Assembly (NCBI GenBank): GCA_015039465.1
Contig: MU130358.1
Span: 62,319-106,114 of the forward strand
Source: Phlegmacium glaucopus
Lineage: Eukaryota > Basidiomycota > Agaricomycetes > Agaricales > Cortinariaceae
Reading direction: 5' to 3'
Length of the DNA: 43,796 nt
Made by a program: the position numbers and the translations under genes. Each line of letters begins with the position of its first letter. The first letter of the stretch is position 1. Positions 1-9,925 of the stretch are shown one piece after another. The notes below the pieces were generated by a model. That model saw only the letters and a list, made by a program, of their open reading frames with translations, searched no databases and was not told the origin of the DNA.

Positions 1-527
1 GGACCTATGGAAATACTATGTCATTCTACAGAACTGCAGATTTACTACAAACATCTGTGGTGCTACAGATTTGCTACATAATCTATGGCATTTTCCGGAG
101 TTTGCTGATGTGGAAGTGATCGTTTGGTGAATGAAAAGAAAGATCGAGCTGCTCTGATGTGGAGCAGAGAGGTCTAACGCGAGGTTGGGAGTTGTAGTCG
201 TGAAGAAGAAAAGATAGTCACGTCACAACCCAAATCTTCGCGTAGACAAAATTCTACGTTCACACTCATTCTTCGTGTTCGCTTAGAATACAATTATCCC
301 TCCGCACATTTGCAAATTGGAGTCAAAACGTTATTCCCATCAACGATTCAAACTTTTGCCGCAAGTCAAGACAAGTATGTATATAATTACAATGCTAGGT
401 TTGATTGGATTGGCTGATGTTTATTTCTGTCCTCAAAGTATAGAAACCTTGAAATGCATTTCAGCCGTTCAAACATTCATCCCTCATCTGCATCTGCACC
501 GTATTCTACGTCGTCACTGCTATCAAT
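1..527. other. No gene recognised; 5' flank of the first TA-family copy
   Basis: No convincing coding signal is visible here. Short open frames occur (for example at 317-544), but they have no counterpart in the other TA-family copies. The part from about 480 on aligns with the promoter and leader of the copies starting at 8,510 and 17,617 (shared CGTCGTCAC then TGCTATCAATA). The rest is unexplained. Confidence 0.5.
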
Positions 528-1487
528 ACGGCAACTCAACTTGAAACACTTCGGTAAAAGCAAATATCGTCGAGGAAGTAGCTGCTGACTGGATTATGGA
601 TCCTCCGAACGGTGACAGCAAAGAAATGGACCGCAATCGTCAAGCTCAGAAGATAGTATACTACATCCACAACTATTATATGGACTCATTCAATAATCGC
701 AACGTCCACATGCGAAACTGTGGTAATCGTAACTGTTGGTCCTCTCTGCTCTTGCCCATTAATTGTATCTTACCAAGTGATCAGATCGACGTACTACGGT
801 TATTGACCATGCGAGTAACGATGTCGATGAACTTCCATGCCCACATCCTGATGAAGCGTTCAGTGGTGAGTAGTAACCTACTACACTGTCTCTCGTATAA
901 AATGTTAACATCCTCTTCCATTAGATCCCACACCTTCGACGGGGCCTGCCTTGCACCCCATTCAGACAAACGCTTTGCTTCAAACACAATTGTGTCATAA
1001 TCCAAATGTTTTAGTTCCCCCTCTACAACCCGTCCAGAATGCAGTTCCAAAAGAAATTGCTGATATGTCTCTGTCACTGACGAACCACCAACCTCGCCTT
1101 GACCTGCGACCCGTCCCATCATCAGACTCCAGCAACTATAACGCGGAACATCTAGAACATCTTGACTCTTCCTTGGCTCCTCTCCCAAGCATCCAATTAT
1201 CAGGCAATACCTTAGCAGACATCCTTACTCCACATGCTCATGATCTACTTGTCCCATCGGACGTGTCGATCCCAAGTGCCAAGCGTAGTATGAGTGATCC
1301 CTCACTTTTCTTCAGTATTCGCAACTCTGAGCAATGCTCATCTCCCTCAAATTCTAGTCTCATGTTTCCTAGCACTTCCAGATCACACTACGTCATGGTA
1401 TTCTCATTGGCCGTTTTTTTTTGTCTAATCATCATATCGTTGCATAAATGGGTAATGAAGGAATATATCAACAACTACGTATGCTAG
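528..1487 (+). pseudogene. TA-family membrane protein gene, copy 1 (start codon lost)
   Basis: This is a copy of the unknown TA family best seen at 8,510-9,437. Exon 1 runs in one frame to 869, then a 55-base intron (870-924), then exon 2 (925-1,487). The N-terminal block contains the family signature NRQAQKI followed by an Asn/Cys-rich patch (HMRNCGNRNC). Exon 2 encodes the Pro/Ser-rich middle and a C-terminal hydrophobic segment (about 20 residues), then a short charged tail ending YINNYVC. The ancestral ATG is ACG at 528-530 and an in-frame TAA follows, so only an internal ATG at 596 could start translation, costing about 25-30 residues. The SRSHISIPMHYVM block is shortened to SRSHYVM. I read it as a decayed or N-terminally shortened copy. 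Function is unknown. Confidence 0.6.
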
Positions 1488-1559
1488 CTGCTCTAAGACA
1501 TTCATTCGTAGACCGAGACTTCGTTCTACCATTATACTACTAGTGTTAGATGCCCCACA

Positions 1560-1990
1560 CTACCATAAGTAGCTAGCAAAAATTAAATCAAAGGTTGGAT
1601 ATAGTTGTCGAACTTGGTGGGATCGCAACCAACTCCCACACCGTGTCCTTCCCTCCTCCGAGACATCTAAGAAGTCCCTCGCCTTTGAATTCCAATTTTG
1701 TCAAATGCAAATAAGCGCTTTTAGCAGCATAGCCACAGACTCTCCAGATAGAATTTGCAAATATGTCAGACTAAATTCCATATCGTCCATTGTCGATCAT
1801 CCGCGTTCGACAGGGATATCTAGGGAATAACATCTTTACGATATATGCTTCCCTCTCCAACCTGCCCATCATATAAATTGTTAAATTTTGAGCCGTCAAA
1901 AGCAGTATACAACTCCTTATGCACGGTTTCTCGATATCTGGAAGTACACCGTAGGCAAACGCCGCGAAAGTGACTTAAGCAAGAAAGGCG
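1560..1990 (-). pseudogene. LACTB2: LACTB2-like C-terminal remnant, convergent with copy 1
   Basis: Read on the minus strand, this aligns to the last third of the lactamase at 5,604-6,565: the stretch around NVLPDIEK, then the winged-helix end whose hallmark is YPENLWLPATRS, then the shared tail next to the TA gene. There is no HxHxDH zinc site and the frame is broken, so it cannot encode an enzyme. Its 3' end faces the 3' end of the TA gene, the same convergent arrangement as in every other unit of this window. Confidence 0.6.
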
Positions 1991-2810
1991 AGTGGCTATC
2001 TCTAGTCGCTCCTGTTCAGTCCCCCACGACGACTCTGGTAATGATCAGATGGTAACCCAACATTTTGGACTTTGGGCGAATGAGCACAACGCGAAGTTGG
2101 AAAGCGGCGCCTTTGTTGTCGCGGTCTTGACTATCTCGTCCACGAGCATGAGGAAGTGACTTGGACAAATCTCTTTTCGTACCTCGAAAACAAGTAGGTC
2201 TCTCCTTGTCATGATCGAGTTGTCTCCTTGCTGGAGGACCTGGAATCGTCCCTGTCGTCTCTTGGCGGTGAAGGCCTATCCTGCCCACGTCCAGGAGGTG
2301 GGGATTGACACCGATCTCTGATCACTCCCATATACGGAGACCTCGAGATCGATTGAGGAATATCTTCCTCTTTTCTTTTTTTTTTGCTCTTGGAATAGAA
2401 GGTCTTGACCCGTGACGAGAGTGAGGTTGAGCATCACCACAGCAATGGAATCCATCCCCAGAACATGAAATAGACGAATTAGCCGAGGACGAGTCTGCTT
2501 CGAGCACAGTTCATCGCCGTTTCATAATGAATCTGGGTGTTCTAGATTGAAATAGAATAAAGCCAAAGGAGGTGACTATCAACTCACCTTCGAATACTCC
2601 CTCATCTCCTCCGTATTCTGGTCCAATGCTCGTGAGGTAATTGATTGAAAACCTAGCATATCCATCGGAACACACCTCTGAGCCCCTCTTTTCACTCAGG
2701 ATCCTTGACTCTTCCTCCGCGAGTCTTCAAACTCATTCTTCCCAGCATCTCCCAAATACCATGCAAGAAAAGGAGTCGGTGGCGAAGAAATGGAAATGTC
2801 CAAAGAATTG
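1991..2810 (-). pseudogene. CWC22: CWC22 splicing-factor remnant (3' part)
   Basis: Minus-strand frames give pieces of the C-terminal half of CWC22, the spliceosome-associated MIF4G/MA3 protein. They include FFGHFHFFATDSFSW (family FFGHLLATDSISW), a block ending in sequence like RFSINYLTSIG, then MLEADSSSANSS beginning the Ser/Asp-rich tail. Frames change several times and stops interrupt, so it is a relic. It follows the CCT2 remnant (2,811-3,610) on the same strand, so the two form one chimera. The last 300 bases (about 2,016-2,288) are conserved in the other copies but match no domain I recognise; they may derive from the RS-rich tail. Confidence 0.6.
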
Positions 2811-3610
2811 AACTTAATTTTGTCGGTATCCATGGTTAATGAAGCTTCGTAAGAAGAATACGAGAGGAGGCATACAAGTGTTTGCAATGAGAATCTTGGC
2901 GTTTTCAAGTCGTTTTAGTGAATTCACAGCGATTGATTTATACAGAATGAAACCTGAGAACAATCAGGGAAAAAACACAATTTATAGAAAGAGGGAATAT
3001 GGACCTTCGTCGAGATACGAATCTTTCAATTTTCTACCGACCTTTTGGTGATTTGGGATGTCAATTGAACCATGGTGATTTATTGAGTGAAGGTCAAACT
3101 TTACATAGGAAGAATTGAACCTACCTTTAACCATAGGCATCTACAGCAAGGTTCGCAAACTATTCTTTGTCCTGGGAGAGAACTTTTGATGATAGGGCGA
3201 TACTGAATAAATCTTCTCGGAGTTTCGGAGGATTGGTTTATCAAGTGCATGACGGATACTCACGAGCCTTCGATGCAGCTATACTCGCGATCCGATATCC
3301 CTCCACGATCGTCTCGCGCAATTAACTTCTCTGCCTCTCTCAGCAACTCTGAAGCTAGCAGAGTAACCATTATCGGACCAGGATCTTGGCTGCAGTATTG
3401 TCCAATTGGATCGCTTTCGGGATGTTTGTGATGTTAATAATCGCCTGTAGAAGCATATTGAAAAAGATCTTATTCATGCCTTTGGGTCTCTAAGAACAAG
3501 ATTTCCAAGGGCTAGGGCACCGCGCATTCTCCGCTTTCTCTTGTCGCCTGTAGGCTGTGATTTAAATTTTAGTTTTATGTATTAGAAAAAGTGATATCGC
3601 TGATTTTCAA
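2811..3610 (-). pseudogene. CCT2: CCT2 (TCP-1 beta chaperonin) remnant
   Basis: Minus-strand pieces match the chaperonin beta subunit. They include the segment around ILKAIQLDN (3,430-3,350), the VTVLAAELLREAE region, an SQDK-EYFANL-like block, a block for KLTDSYLDEG near 3,020-3,000, and ILIANT followed by MDTDKIK at about 2,830-2,810. The frame changes repeatedly and no initiator context survives. Chaperonin subunits are about 530 residues; only roughly the first 250 are represented, and the sequence then runs directly into CWC22 coding sequence. Identification rests on several ordered motifs, so the family call is firm although the gene is dead. Confidence 0.65.
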
Positions 3611-5261
3611 TACACAGCTGTTCGCCGAATATTTGCTTTAATACCCCTCGAGGTCCAGAACATAAAAGGAGGAACGCGTCTGGCAGATCAAAAGGCTATT
3701 ATCAATACAAAATTGCCTCAAGTAGGGGAGTCGGTGTTGACGAGGATTGTATGCCAGTTTAGGACTGTTTAGGAAGTCCTTCAAGCGAAACAATAAGGTC
3801 AGTGTTCTTGACTCTTATTTGTTTTTTCACTGCTAGATCGTCTGTCAATCCACAACCACCTTTCTCGCTCATCTCGTCAATCAATCTGTCGCATGAGGTT
3901 GTCGCACTTCAAACTCCCGTCCTCCACCTTGAGCGGCCAACAGATGACTCCATCAAAATTGCCGTTGGTTTCACACGCGAAGTTGGAGCTTTCCTCTCAG
4001 AGAACTCGCCCAAAGCCAATGTGACCGTCTTCGAGCGATTCCGTGCAGTTTTGAACAAGGGAAGAATCAGCCAAAGAGTTCAGTACATGATTGAGATCCT
4101 CATGAAAGTGAGGAAAGACAAATATAAGGATAATCCGATTTTACCCGAAGTTTGGATTTGGTGGAGGAAGATGAGCAGATTCCTCGTCCAACTGGACTTG
4201 ATGCGTAATTGGACGTTCAGGACAGTTTAAGTAAGTTTGAGAATCTTACTGTGTTTCGCTGGACTATGAAGGATCTGACTTTATTTGATGGTAGATATCT
4301 TCAAGTTCGATTCCCAATACCCGGAAAATGAGGACAGGCATAAGTCTATTAAGGCTGAAATTCTCGCCGGAGATTCTGATGATGAATCGAGTTCTGGTTT
4401 GGAGGAAGAGGATTCTGAAGAGGACGACGAAGGTAAGTAATTGTTCTTTATGAACCTCGTTTCATATGGTTACTAAATCACGTTCGTCGTTTTCCAGTCG
4501 CAGAAACGAAAGAAGGTATCGAGGACAGGACGGAAACGAATTTGGTTAATCTATGTCGTATCATCTATTTGACCATCATGAACGCTCTTAACTACGAAGA
4601 AGCTGTGCAGAAACTTCTTAAAATTCAGATACAAGAAGGCCAAGAAGTCAGTACCCTTTTTTTTGCTGCGTTGCGTGAACGACAACCAATCGCTTGGATC
4701 TAGATCGAGCTTGTCAACATGATCATTGAATGAAGGAATGAGTTTGAAGACTCTCGCGGAAAGGTTCAAGGATCCTGAGGTGAGGATGTGCCGAAGAATA
4801 CTAGGCTTGCGATCAATTACCTCACGAGCATTGGGTTAGGAGCGATTACGGAGGAAATGAGAGAGTATTTGAACGTGGGTTCCTTTGGCAATTTGTGTTT
4901 TGTCAAATTTTGAGATATTCATTACTGTTGGGTTTATTCTCTATTAACCTAGAATGCACCCAAGTCGATTATAGAACAACGACGAGCTATGCTCGAGGCA
5001 GACTCATCATCTTCTGCGGATTCGGACACGGATTCATCTTCCTCAGGTTCGGGCTCATCTTCTGCTGATTCGTCTGATTCATCTTTTGAAGATGATGATG
5101 AGTCCATTGCTGGTCGTCGGCTCGCCGACGTTCAACTTCGCGTCCTCGTCGTCGGTCAAGGTCTCCTACTCCAAAAACAAGAGGGAGAGAAGATTCTCGA
5201 TCAAGATAAAGAGATAGATCTCCACCTCCGCATATGAGGTCGAGATAGGAGGATATCTTGG
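3580..5261 (+). pseudogene. CWC22: CWC22 remnant with MIF4G, MA3 and RS-tail blocks
   Basis: This is the longest CWC22 piece in the window. In order it shows AIINTKLPQVGE (about 3,700), an HLVNQSVAHE-like block, LERPTDDSIKIAVGF and RFRAVLNKG of the MIF4G domain (3,802-4,140), an acidic DSDDESSSG region (4,370-4,430), and NLVNLCRIIYLTIMNALNYE of the MA3 domain (4,540-4,640). It ends with EEMREYLN and MLEADSSSSADSDTDSSSS, then RRRSRSPTPKTRGRE of the RS tail (5,140-5,210). Introns with GTAAGT...CAG borders remain (for example 4,433-4,498), so it is not a retrocopy. Frameshifts near 4,150 and stops after 5,200 make it a pseudogene. It occupies the position filled by the P450 gene in units 2 and 3. 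Confidence 0.7.
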
Positions 5262-5555
5262 TTCTGTACACCCGTTGTGTTTCTCACGATCAGACCTATT
5301 GTAGACTTGTGATTGACTTGCCATGCGAGCCTTGGGACGGTTATTATTAACTCCAGGCAAGACATTTACAAGGCCTCGCTATCACGCAATCGTAATCCTT
5401 TCGTGGAAACATATCACATGTAGCTCGCGACCTTGCTCTGTTACCACCTTCCACTGGCATCTACAACGGCTTGACACGGAAATGACCTCTGAGTAATTCC
5501 TTTTCACCTTTTGGTTATGCTACTCTTGAAAACCTTAATCGTTGAGAATCCGACA
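5262..5555. other. Intergenic stretch, nothing recognised
   Basis: No coding frame with family resemblance is visible. Small open frames here are uncorroborated. The end of the stretch merges into a lactamase exon-1 relic ending DVTR, followed by a splice-donor-like GTGAATC. Confidence 0.4.
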
Positions 5556-6565
5556 GAATCATCAAGACTTACTGGATGTGACGAGGGTGAATCACCAGCG
5601 CTATTCCTATCCTCACTTCGGCTCTTCAGGGTGGTTCTACTGCCACATCGGCTGCGGATGTCAGTGATATTATCATCTCACACTGGCACCACGACCACGT
5701 TGGAGGGCTACTTTCTGTCTCGTTTCTCCTCAAGAATTTATGGGTTGGACGTAATCGCGACAGGGAAGCAGAATATCATGGCCCAAACCTGCACAAATAT
5801 CCTTTCGATAACATCAAGATCAAGGCAGGAGAGTACCATGGTTCTCACAACGTACTTTCACACATCGAGAAAACACTGGATAAGGCATTGTATACCGCCA
5901 CTCCTGATGGTTCGGTGTTCCACAATTTATATGATGGGCAGACGTTCGTAGACTAAGGAACAACATTGTTGGAGGTTCTTCATACGCCTGGCCATACAGT
6001 TGATTTTATATGCCTATATTTGCCGCTTGATCGGGCGCTGTATACTGCCGATACAGTATTGGGTCATGGGACGGCTGTGTTCGAGGATTTGGCAGCGTAT
6101 ATGGCGAGTTTGAGTAAGATGCTGCAGTATAAGCGTTCTGCCTCGGCGTTGCCTTCCGCTTCATCCTTGTCATCTCCTTTTCTGGGGAACCAAGGTGAAA
6201 CTGAGGTGAACTCGGAATATGATGTTCTCTATCCAGGACATGGAGCCGTTTTGATGAACGGTCAAGAGACAATCGCTACCTATATAAAGCATCAGTTGGA
6301 GGAAGCGCAGATCGTGGAAGTGTTGCGGTTGCCCGTCCATGTCGAACTCCAGTTGGATACGCAGGACACGGATGGACGACAATGGACGATATGGAATCTA
6401 GTCAGGAATATTTACAAATCCTATCCGGAGAATCTGTGGCTACCTGCTACTAGAAGCATTTATTTGCATTTGAAAAAATTAGAAGGTGATGTGGCAGTTT
6501 GGTTGGGATCCCACCAAGTTCGACAAATATCTCCAACCTTTGAATTTAGTTTTGCTCGCTGGTGA
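5556..6565 (+). pseudogene. LACTB2: LACTB2-like metallo-beta-lactamase, copy A (N-terminal deletion, one internal stop)
   Basis: The LACTB2 family has an alpha-beta/beta-alpha zinc-hydrolase core and a C-terminal winged helix; the animal member is a mitochondrial endoribonuclease. Here the frame runs from about 5,604 with ILTSALQ, then the zinc motif HWHHDHVGG (5,681-5,707), EYHGSHNVL, DGQTFVD, a stop (TAA 5,954-5,956), and LEVLHTPGHT with the next metal-binding His. ALYTADTVLGHGTAVFEDL, the LYPGHG metal site and the winged-helix end PENLWLPATRS follow. Upstream, an exon-1 scrap ending DVTR (5,575-5,590) joins directly to mid-exon 4, so the exons for LSDHVIRVL and GKFTLQGTNTYLI are deleted. 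Apart from the deletion and the one stop it is the cleanest catalytic frame in the window. Expression as an active enzyme is unlikely. Confidence 0.75.
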
Positions 6566-6664
6566 TAATACTAGTATGTGGAATCTAACGCTAGTAGTAT
6601 AAGGGTAAATCGGGGTCTCGGTCTATGAATGAATGTCTTAAAGCCAGCTAGTATACTTATTCCT

Positions 6665-6850
6665 TCAATGCCCGTTATATCCGTTACGCGACGCTATAAT
6701 GAAGAATACTAGACAAAACAAAATGGCCGATGAGAATAGCATGGCGTAGTGCAATATGTATGATCTAGATGTGCTAGGAACCACGAGACTAGAATTGGTG
6801 AGGGAGGTGAATAATACCGTGGAAAAACGAACGTGTTGGAAGATCACTCA
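6665..6850 (-). pseudogene. TA-family C-terminal fragment
   Basis: The minus strand encodes a Ser/Thr-rich lead (SLVVPSTSRSY) and the family membrane segment LFSSAILFCLVFFIIA, then frameshifts into an unrelated end. The N-terminal two thirds are missing. It converges with lactamase copy A, about 100 bases away, keeping the standard cassette layout and closing unit 1. Confidence 0.65.
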
Positions 6851-7570
6851 CGCCACGCTTCGTACCAAGATCATCCACTTGTGGGAATGAGAAGAGATTA
6901 GGTTGAACCTACTACGCTTGGGATCGACACATCTGGGACAAGTGGATCATAAGCCCATGCAGTCGGGCAATCAAAGATTTCGGGGAGGAGGAATGTCATA
7001 CTAATCAAGAGGGAAAAGGGAAAAGGGACATAAGATCAAACGGGATCGGATTATAGGCTTACTGGCATGCAGTTTGATAAGTATTGTCAGCCTGAGGTCC
7101 AGGAATCTAACCAATCACATCCATGATTAACATCAAAAGGGAACAGCCTTTGCTAAAGGTAGTATAGGAAGTTAGGAACGATGGGATAAGTGGCTCGTAA
7201 GCATGTGGAGTCGGGCAATCCGAGATTTCGGGGAGGAGGAATGACATAACATCAAGAGGGAAAAGGAAAAGAGAAAAGGGACATAACATCAAACGCGATC
7301 CGATTATAGGCTTACTAGGCAAACAGTTCAGTTCAGTTAACGATGAGGAGGTAAAGAACTCGAACGGAACGTGAACTCGGGCAACCCTAAGTAATTGTAA
7401 TCGGCGAGGAGGACACTCTCCCCCACATTAAAAATCAAGTAGGGAAAAGAAAAAGAGAAAAGGGACAAGTAACACCATGAACGCGATCGTAGAGAGAAAG
7501 ATAAAGGAGAATTGAACAGAATATGCAATTGTGAAAGCCGAGATAATCAAAGATAGAAGATAACTACTTC
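6851..7570. repeat. Degenerate tandem repeat, three purine-rich copies
   Basis: Three related stretches (about 6,950-7,075, 7,200-7,320 and 7,370-7,495) share TCGGGCAA, a GGGGAGGAGGAATG-type core, then TCAAGAGGGAAAAGGGAAAAGGGACA and a GATCGGATTATAGGCTTACT-like end. The third copy is most diverged. The 230-base spacing between the first two suggests tandem duplication. No gene is supported; long open frames on the minus strand follow from the purine-rich composition. Confidence 0.55.
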
Positions 7571-7591
7571 CTTCTCTCTCTCTCTCTCTCT
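7571..7591 (+). repeat. (CT)n microsatellite
   Basis: A run of CT dinucleotides followed by a short T tract, just before a TA-family fragment. It may mark a breakpoint between the tandem repeats and the duplicated cassette. Confidence 0.9.
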
Positions 7592-7689
7592 TTTTCCCCT
7601 CTCATCTTGTACCCTCGTATTCCTTCTCTTAGTCTTTCAAAATATACTGCAATTCTCGTTTCCTTCTTCGGCTCTTAGTGTAGGTGGAA

Positions 7690-7987
7690 CAAACCACCTT
7701 CCAATGATCCACTTGTCCCATCGGATGTGTCGATCTCAAATACCAAGCGTAGCATGAATAACCCCCCGACTCGTTCGCCTTTCCTCGGTATTCCCAACTC
7801 TGAGCAACCGTCACCTCCCTCACAAAATTCTAGTCTCGTGGTTCCGAGTCCTAGCACTTCCAGATCACATATATCGATCCCCGTGCACTACGTCATGCTA
7901 TTCTCACCGGCCGTTTTGTTTTGTCTAGTATTCATCATAGCATTGCATAAACAGATATTGAAGGAATATATCAACTACGTATACTAG
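7690..7987 (+). pseudogene. TA-family C-terminal fragment (5' truncated)
   Basis: The last ~95 codons of a TA-family gene: LVPSDVSISNTKRSM, NSEQPSPPSQNSSLVV, the block RSHISIPVHYVM, the hydrophobic segment and the end KEYINYVY. Everything 5' of the Pro/Ser-rich middle is gone, and the left edge abuts a low-complexity CT tract. It is closest by eye to the copy at 8,510-9,437 and lies just upstream of it in the same orientation, suggesting a local tandem duplication. Confidence 0.7.
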
Positions 7988-8089
7988 GGCATTCATTTGT
8001 AGACATACTATATTTAATGTATTCCGAGACTCCGCTTTACCCTTATACTACTAGCTTTAGATACTCCATACTACTATCACAGCTAGCAA

Positions 8090-8335
8090 AATTAAATCAA
8101 AGGTTGGAAATAGTTGTCGCACTTGGTGGGATTACAACCAACTCTCTCACCGTGTCCTTCCCCTCCCCTTCAAGTTGCCTAACAAGTCTCTCGCCTTCCA
8201 TTTTTTTCAAATGCAAATAAACGCTTCTGGTGGCAGGTAGCCACAGATTCTCCGGATAGGATTTGTAAATATTCCGGACTAGATTCCATATCGTCCATTG
8301 TCAACCATCCGTGCCTAATTGCCAATATGGGATTA
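8090..8335 (-). pseudogene. LACTB2: LACTB2-like C-terminal remnant
   Basis: On the minus strand this matches the winged-helix end of the lactamase and its 3' flank (compare 9,560-9,760). No active-site region is present. With the fragment at 7,690-7,987 it makes a shortened version of the convergent cassette. Confidence 0.55.
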
Positions 8336-8430
8336 CTTTCAATTCTATTCTTGGTTCGACTCAGTGCTTGTTGATCATGATGGGGTTACTTGGGTGGTGA
8401 GTATAGTTATGTTATCGTCCTCCCCTCCGC

Positions 8431-8440
8431 AAATATATAA
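8431..8440 (+). promoter_or_regulatory. TATA box of the TA-family gene at 8,510
   Basis: AAATATATAA lies about 75 bases upstream of the ATG, followed by a pyrimidine-rich leader. A TATA-like element at a comparable distance precedes the other full-length copies (17,549-17,556 for the axis copy). Confidence 0.45.
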
Positions 8441-8509
8441 GTCTTTGATTGCTTTCAGCTCATCCTCACCTCCATCTACACTATATTCTACATCGTCACT
8501 GCTATCAAT

Positions 8510-9437
8510 ATGGTCAACTCAAATACTTCAATGAAAGCAAATGCCGTCGACGTACCTGCCGACCGGACTACCCCGCCGGATTCTCCGAACGATGACATCC
8601 AAGAAACAGGGGACAATCGCCAAGCTCAGAAGATATACTACATCCAGAAGTATTATGTGAACTCATTCAATAATCGCAACTCCCACATGCGAAATTGTGG
8701 TAATCGTAATTGTTGGGTCTCTCTCCCCTTGCCCACCAATTTTATCTTACCAAGTGATCAGATCGACGTACTAAGGTTATTGACCATGCGAGTAACGACG
8801 AACTCCCATAGTAGTACCTACAACCTGATGAAGGATTCAGTGGTAAGTAGTAACCTACACCATTGTCTCTCGTATAAAATGTTAATGTCTTCTTTCATAA
8901 GGTCACACACCTCCGATGGGGGCTGACTTGCACCCCATTCAAAAAAACCTCAAAGAAATTGCTGATGTGTGTCTGCAAACCAACTACCCACCTCGCCTTG
9001 AGCCGGACAAATCTCCGCGACCCGTCCCACCATCAGACTCCAGCGATTATAATGTGGAATATCTAGAACATCTTGACTCTTCCTTGGCCCCGAGTCCTGT
9101 CTCAAGCATTCAGTTATCAGACAATACTTTAGCAGACGTCCTTACTCCTCGTGCTCATGATCCACTTGTCCCATCGGATGTGTCGATCCCAAATACCAAG
9201 CGTAGCATGAATGATCCCCCGACTCGTTCGCCTTTCCTCGGCATTCACAATTCTGAGCAACCGTCAGCTCTCTCACCAAATTCTAGTCTCGTGGTTCCTA
9301 ACACTTCCAGATCACATATATCGATCCCCATCCACTACGTCATGCTATTCTCATCGGCCGTTTTGTTTTGTCTAGTATTATTCATCATAGCGTTGCATAA
9401 ACGGGTATTGAAAGAATATATCAACTACATATACTAG
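8510..9437 (+). CDS. TA-family protein: unknown small single-pass membrane protein (best-preserved copy)
   Basis: I do not recognise this family. The model joins 8,510-8,846 and 8,902-9,437 across a 55-base intron and gives 290 residues with no internal stop. Visible parts are a polar N-terminus; an invariant block with DNRQAQKIYYIQ and the Asn/Cys patch NCGNRNC (residues about 40-68); a Pro/Ser-rich acidic middle (about 120-250); one hydrophobic segment (about 257-277); and a 13-residue basic/tyrosine tail ending YINYIY. There is no N-terminal signal peptide, so a tail-anchored topology is likely (inference). The frame requires donor GTAGTA rather than the overlapping stronger GTAAGT four bases upstream. 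At least four full or near-full copies and two fragments occur in this window, always convergent with a LACTB2 copy. This is the only copy I can read without a lesion. Confidence 0.65.
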
Positions 9438-9554
9438 GACATTTATTTGTAGACATACTTTATTTAATGTATTCCGAGACTCCGCTTTACCCTTATACTG
9501 CTAGCGTGAGATGCCCCATACTACTATCACCAGCTAGAAAAAATAAATCAGAGA

Positions 9555-9925
9555 TTGGAAATAGTTATCGAACTTGGTGGGATCGTCACCAACCGTGTCC
9601 TTCCCTTCTCCAAGACATCTGACAAGTCTGTTGCCTTCCAATCTTTTCAAATGCAAATAAACGCTTCTGGTAGCAGGTAGCCACAGATTCTCCAGATAGA
9701 ATCTGTAAATATTCCAGACTAGGTTACATACCGTCCATTGTCGACCATCCGTGTCTGCGCCTCCAATTGCAGTTTGACAGGGATATGTAGGCAATAACAA
9801 CATCTTTACGATGTCTCCAATCTGCCCATTATGTAAACTGTTAAAGTTTGAGCCGTCAAAAGCAGTATACAACTCCTTGCGCACGGTCTCTCGATATCTG
9901 GAAGTACATTGTAGGCGAAAGTGAC
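9555..9925 (-). pseudogene. LACTB2: LACTB2-like C-terminal remnant
   Basis: Minus-strand pieces include an equivalent of NVLPDIEK, an LQLEAQTRM-like block, the winged-helix part (IWRICGYLLPEAF in a shifted frame) and the end LVRCLGEGKDTV. The metal-binding core is absent. It converges on the TA gene at 8,510-9,437 and follows the CWC22 remnant on its own strand, as in the copy at 1,560-1,990. Confidence 0.6.

Noticed and set aside
317..544. Open frame of 75 codons as a gene
   Set aside because: Corresponding leaders of the other TA-family copies are not open in this frame, and it overlaps the lost ancestral start.
6851..7570. CRISPR-like array
   Set aside because: The repeats are long, degenerate and adjacent, without regular unique spacers; the sequence is eukaryotic.
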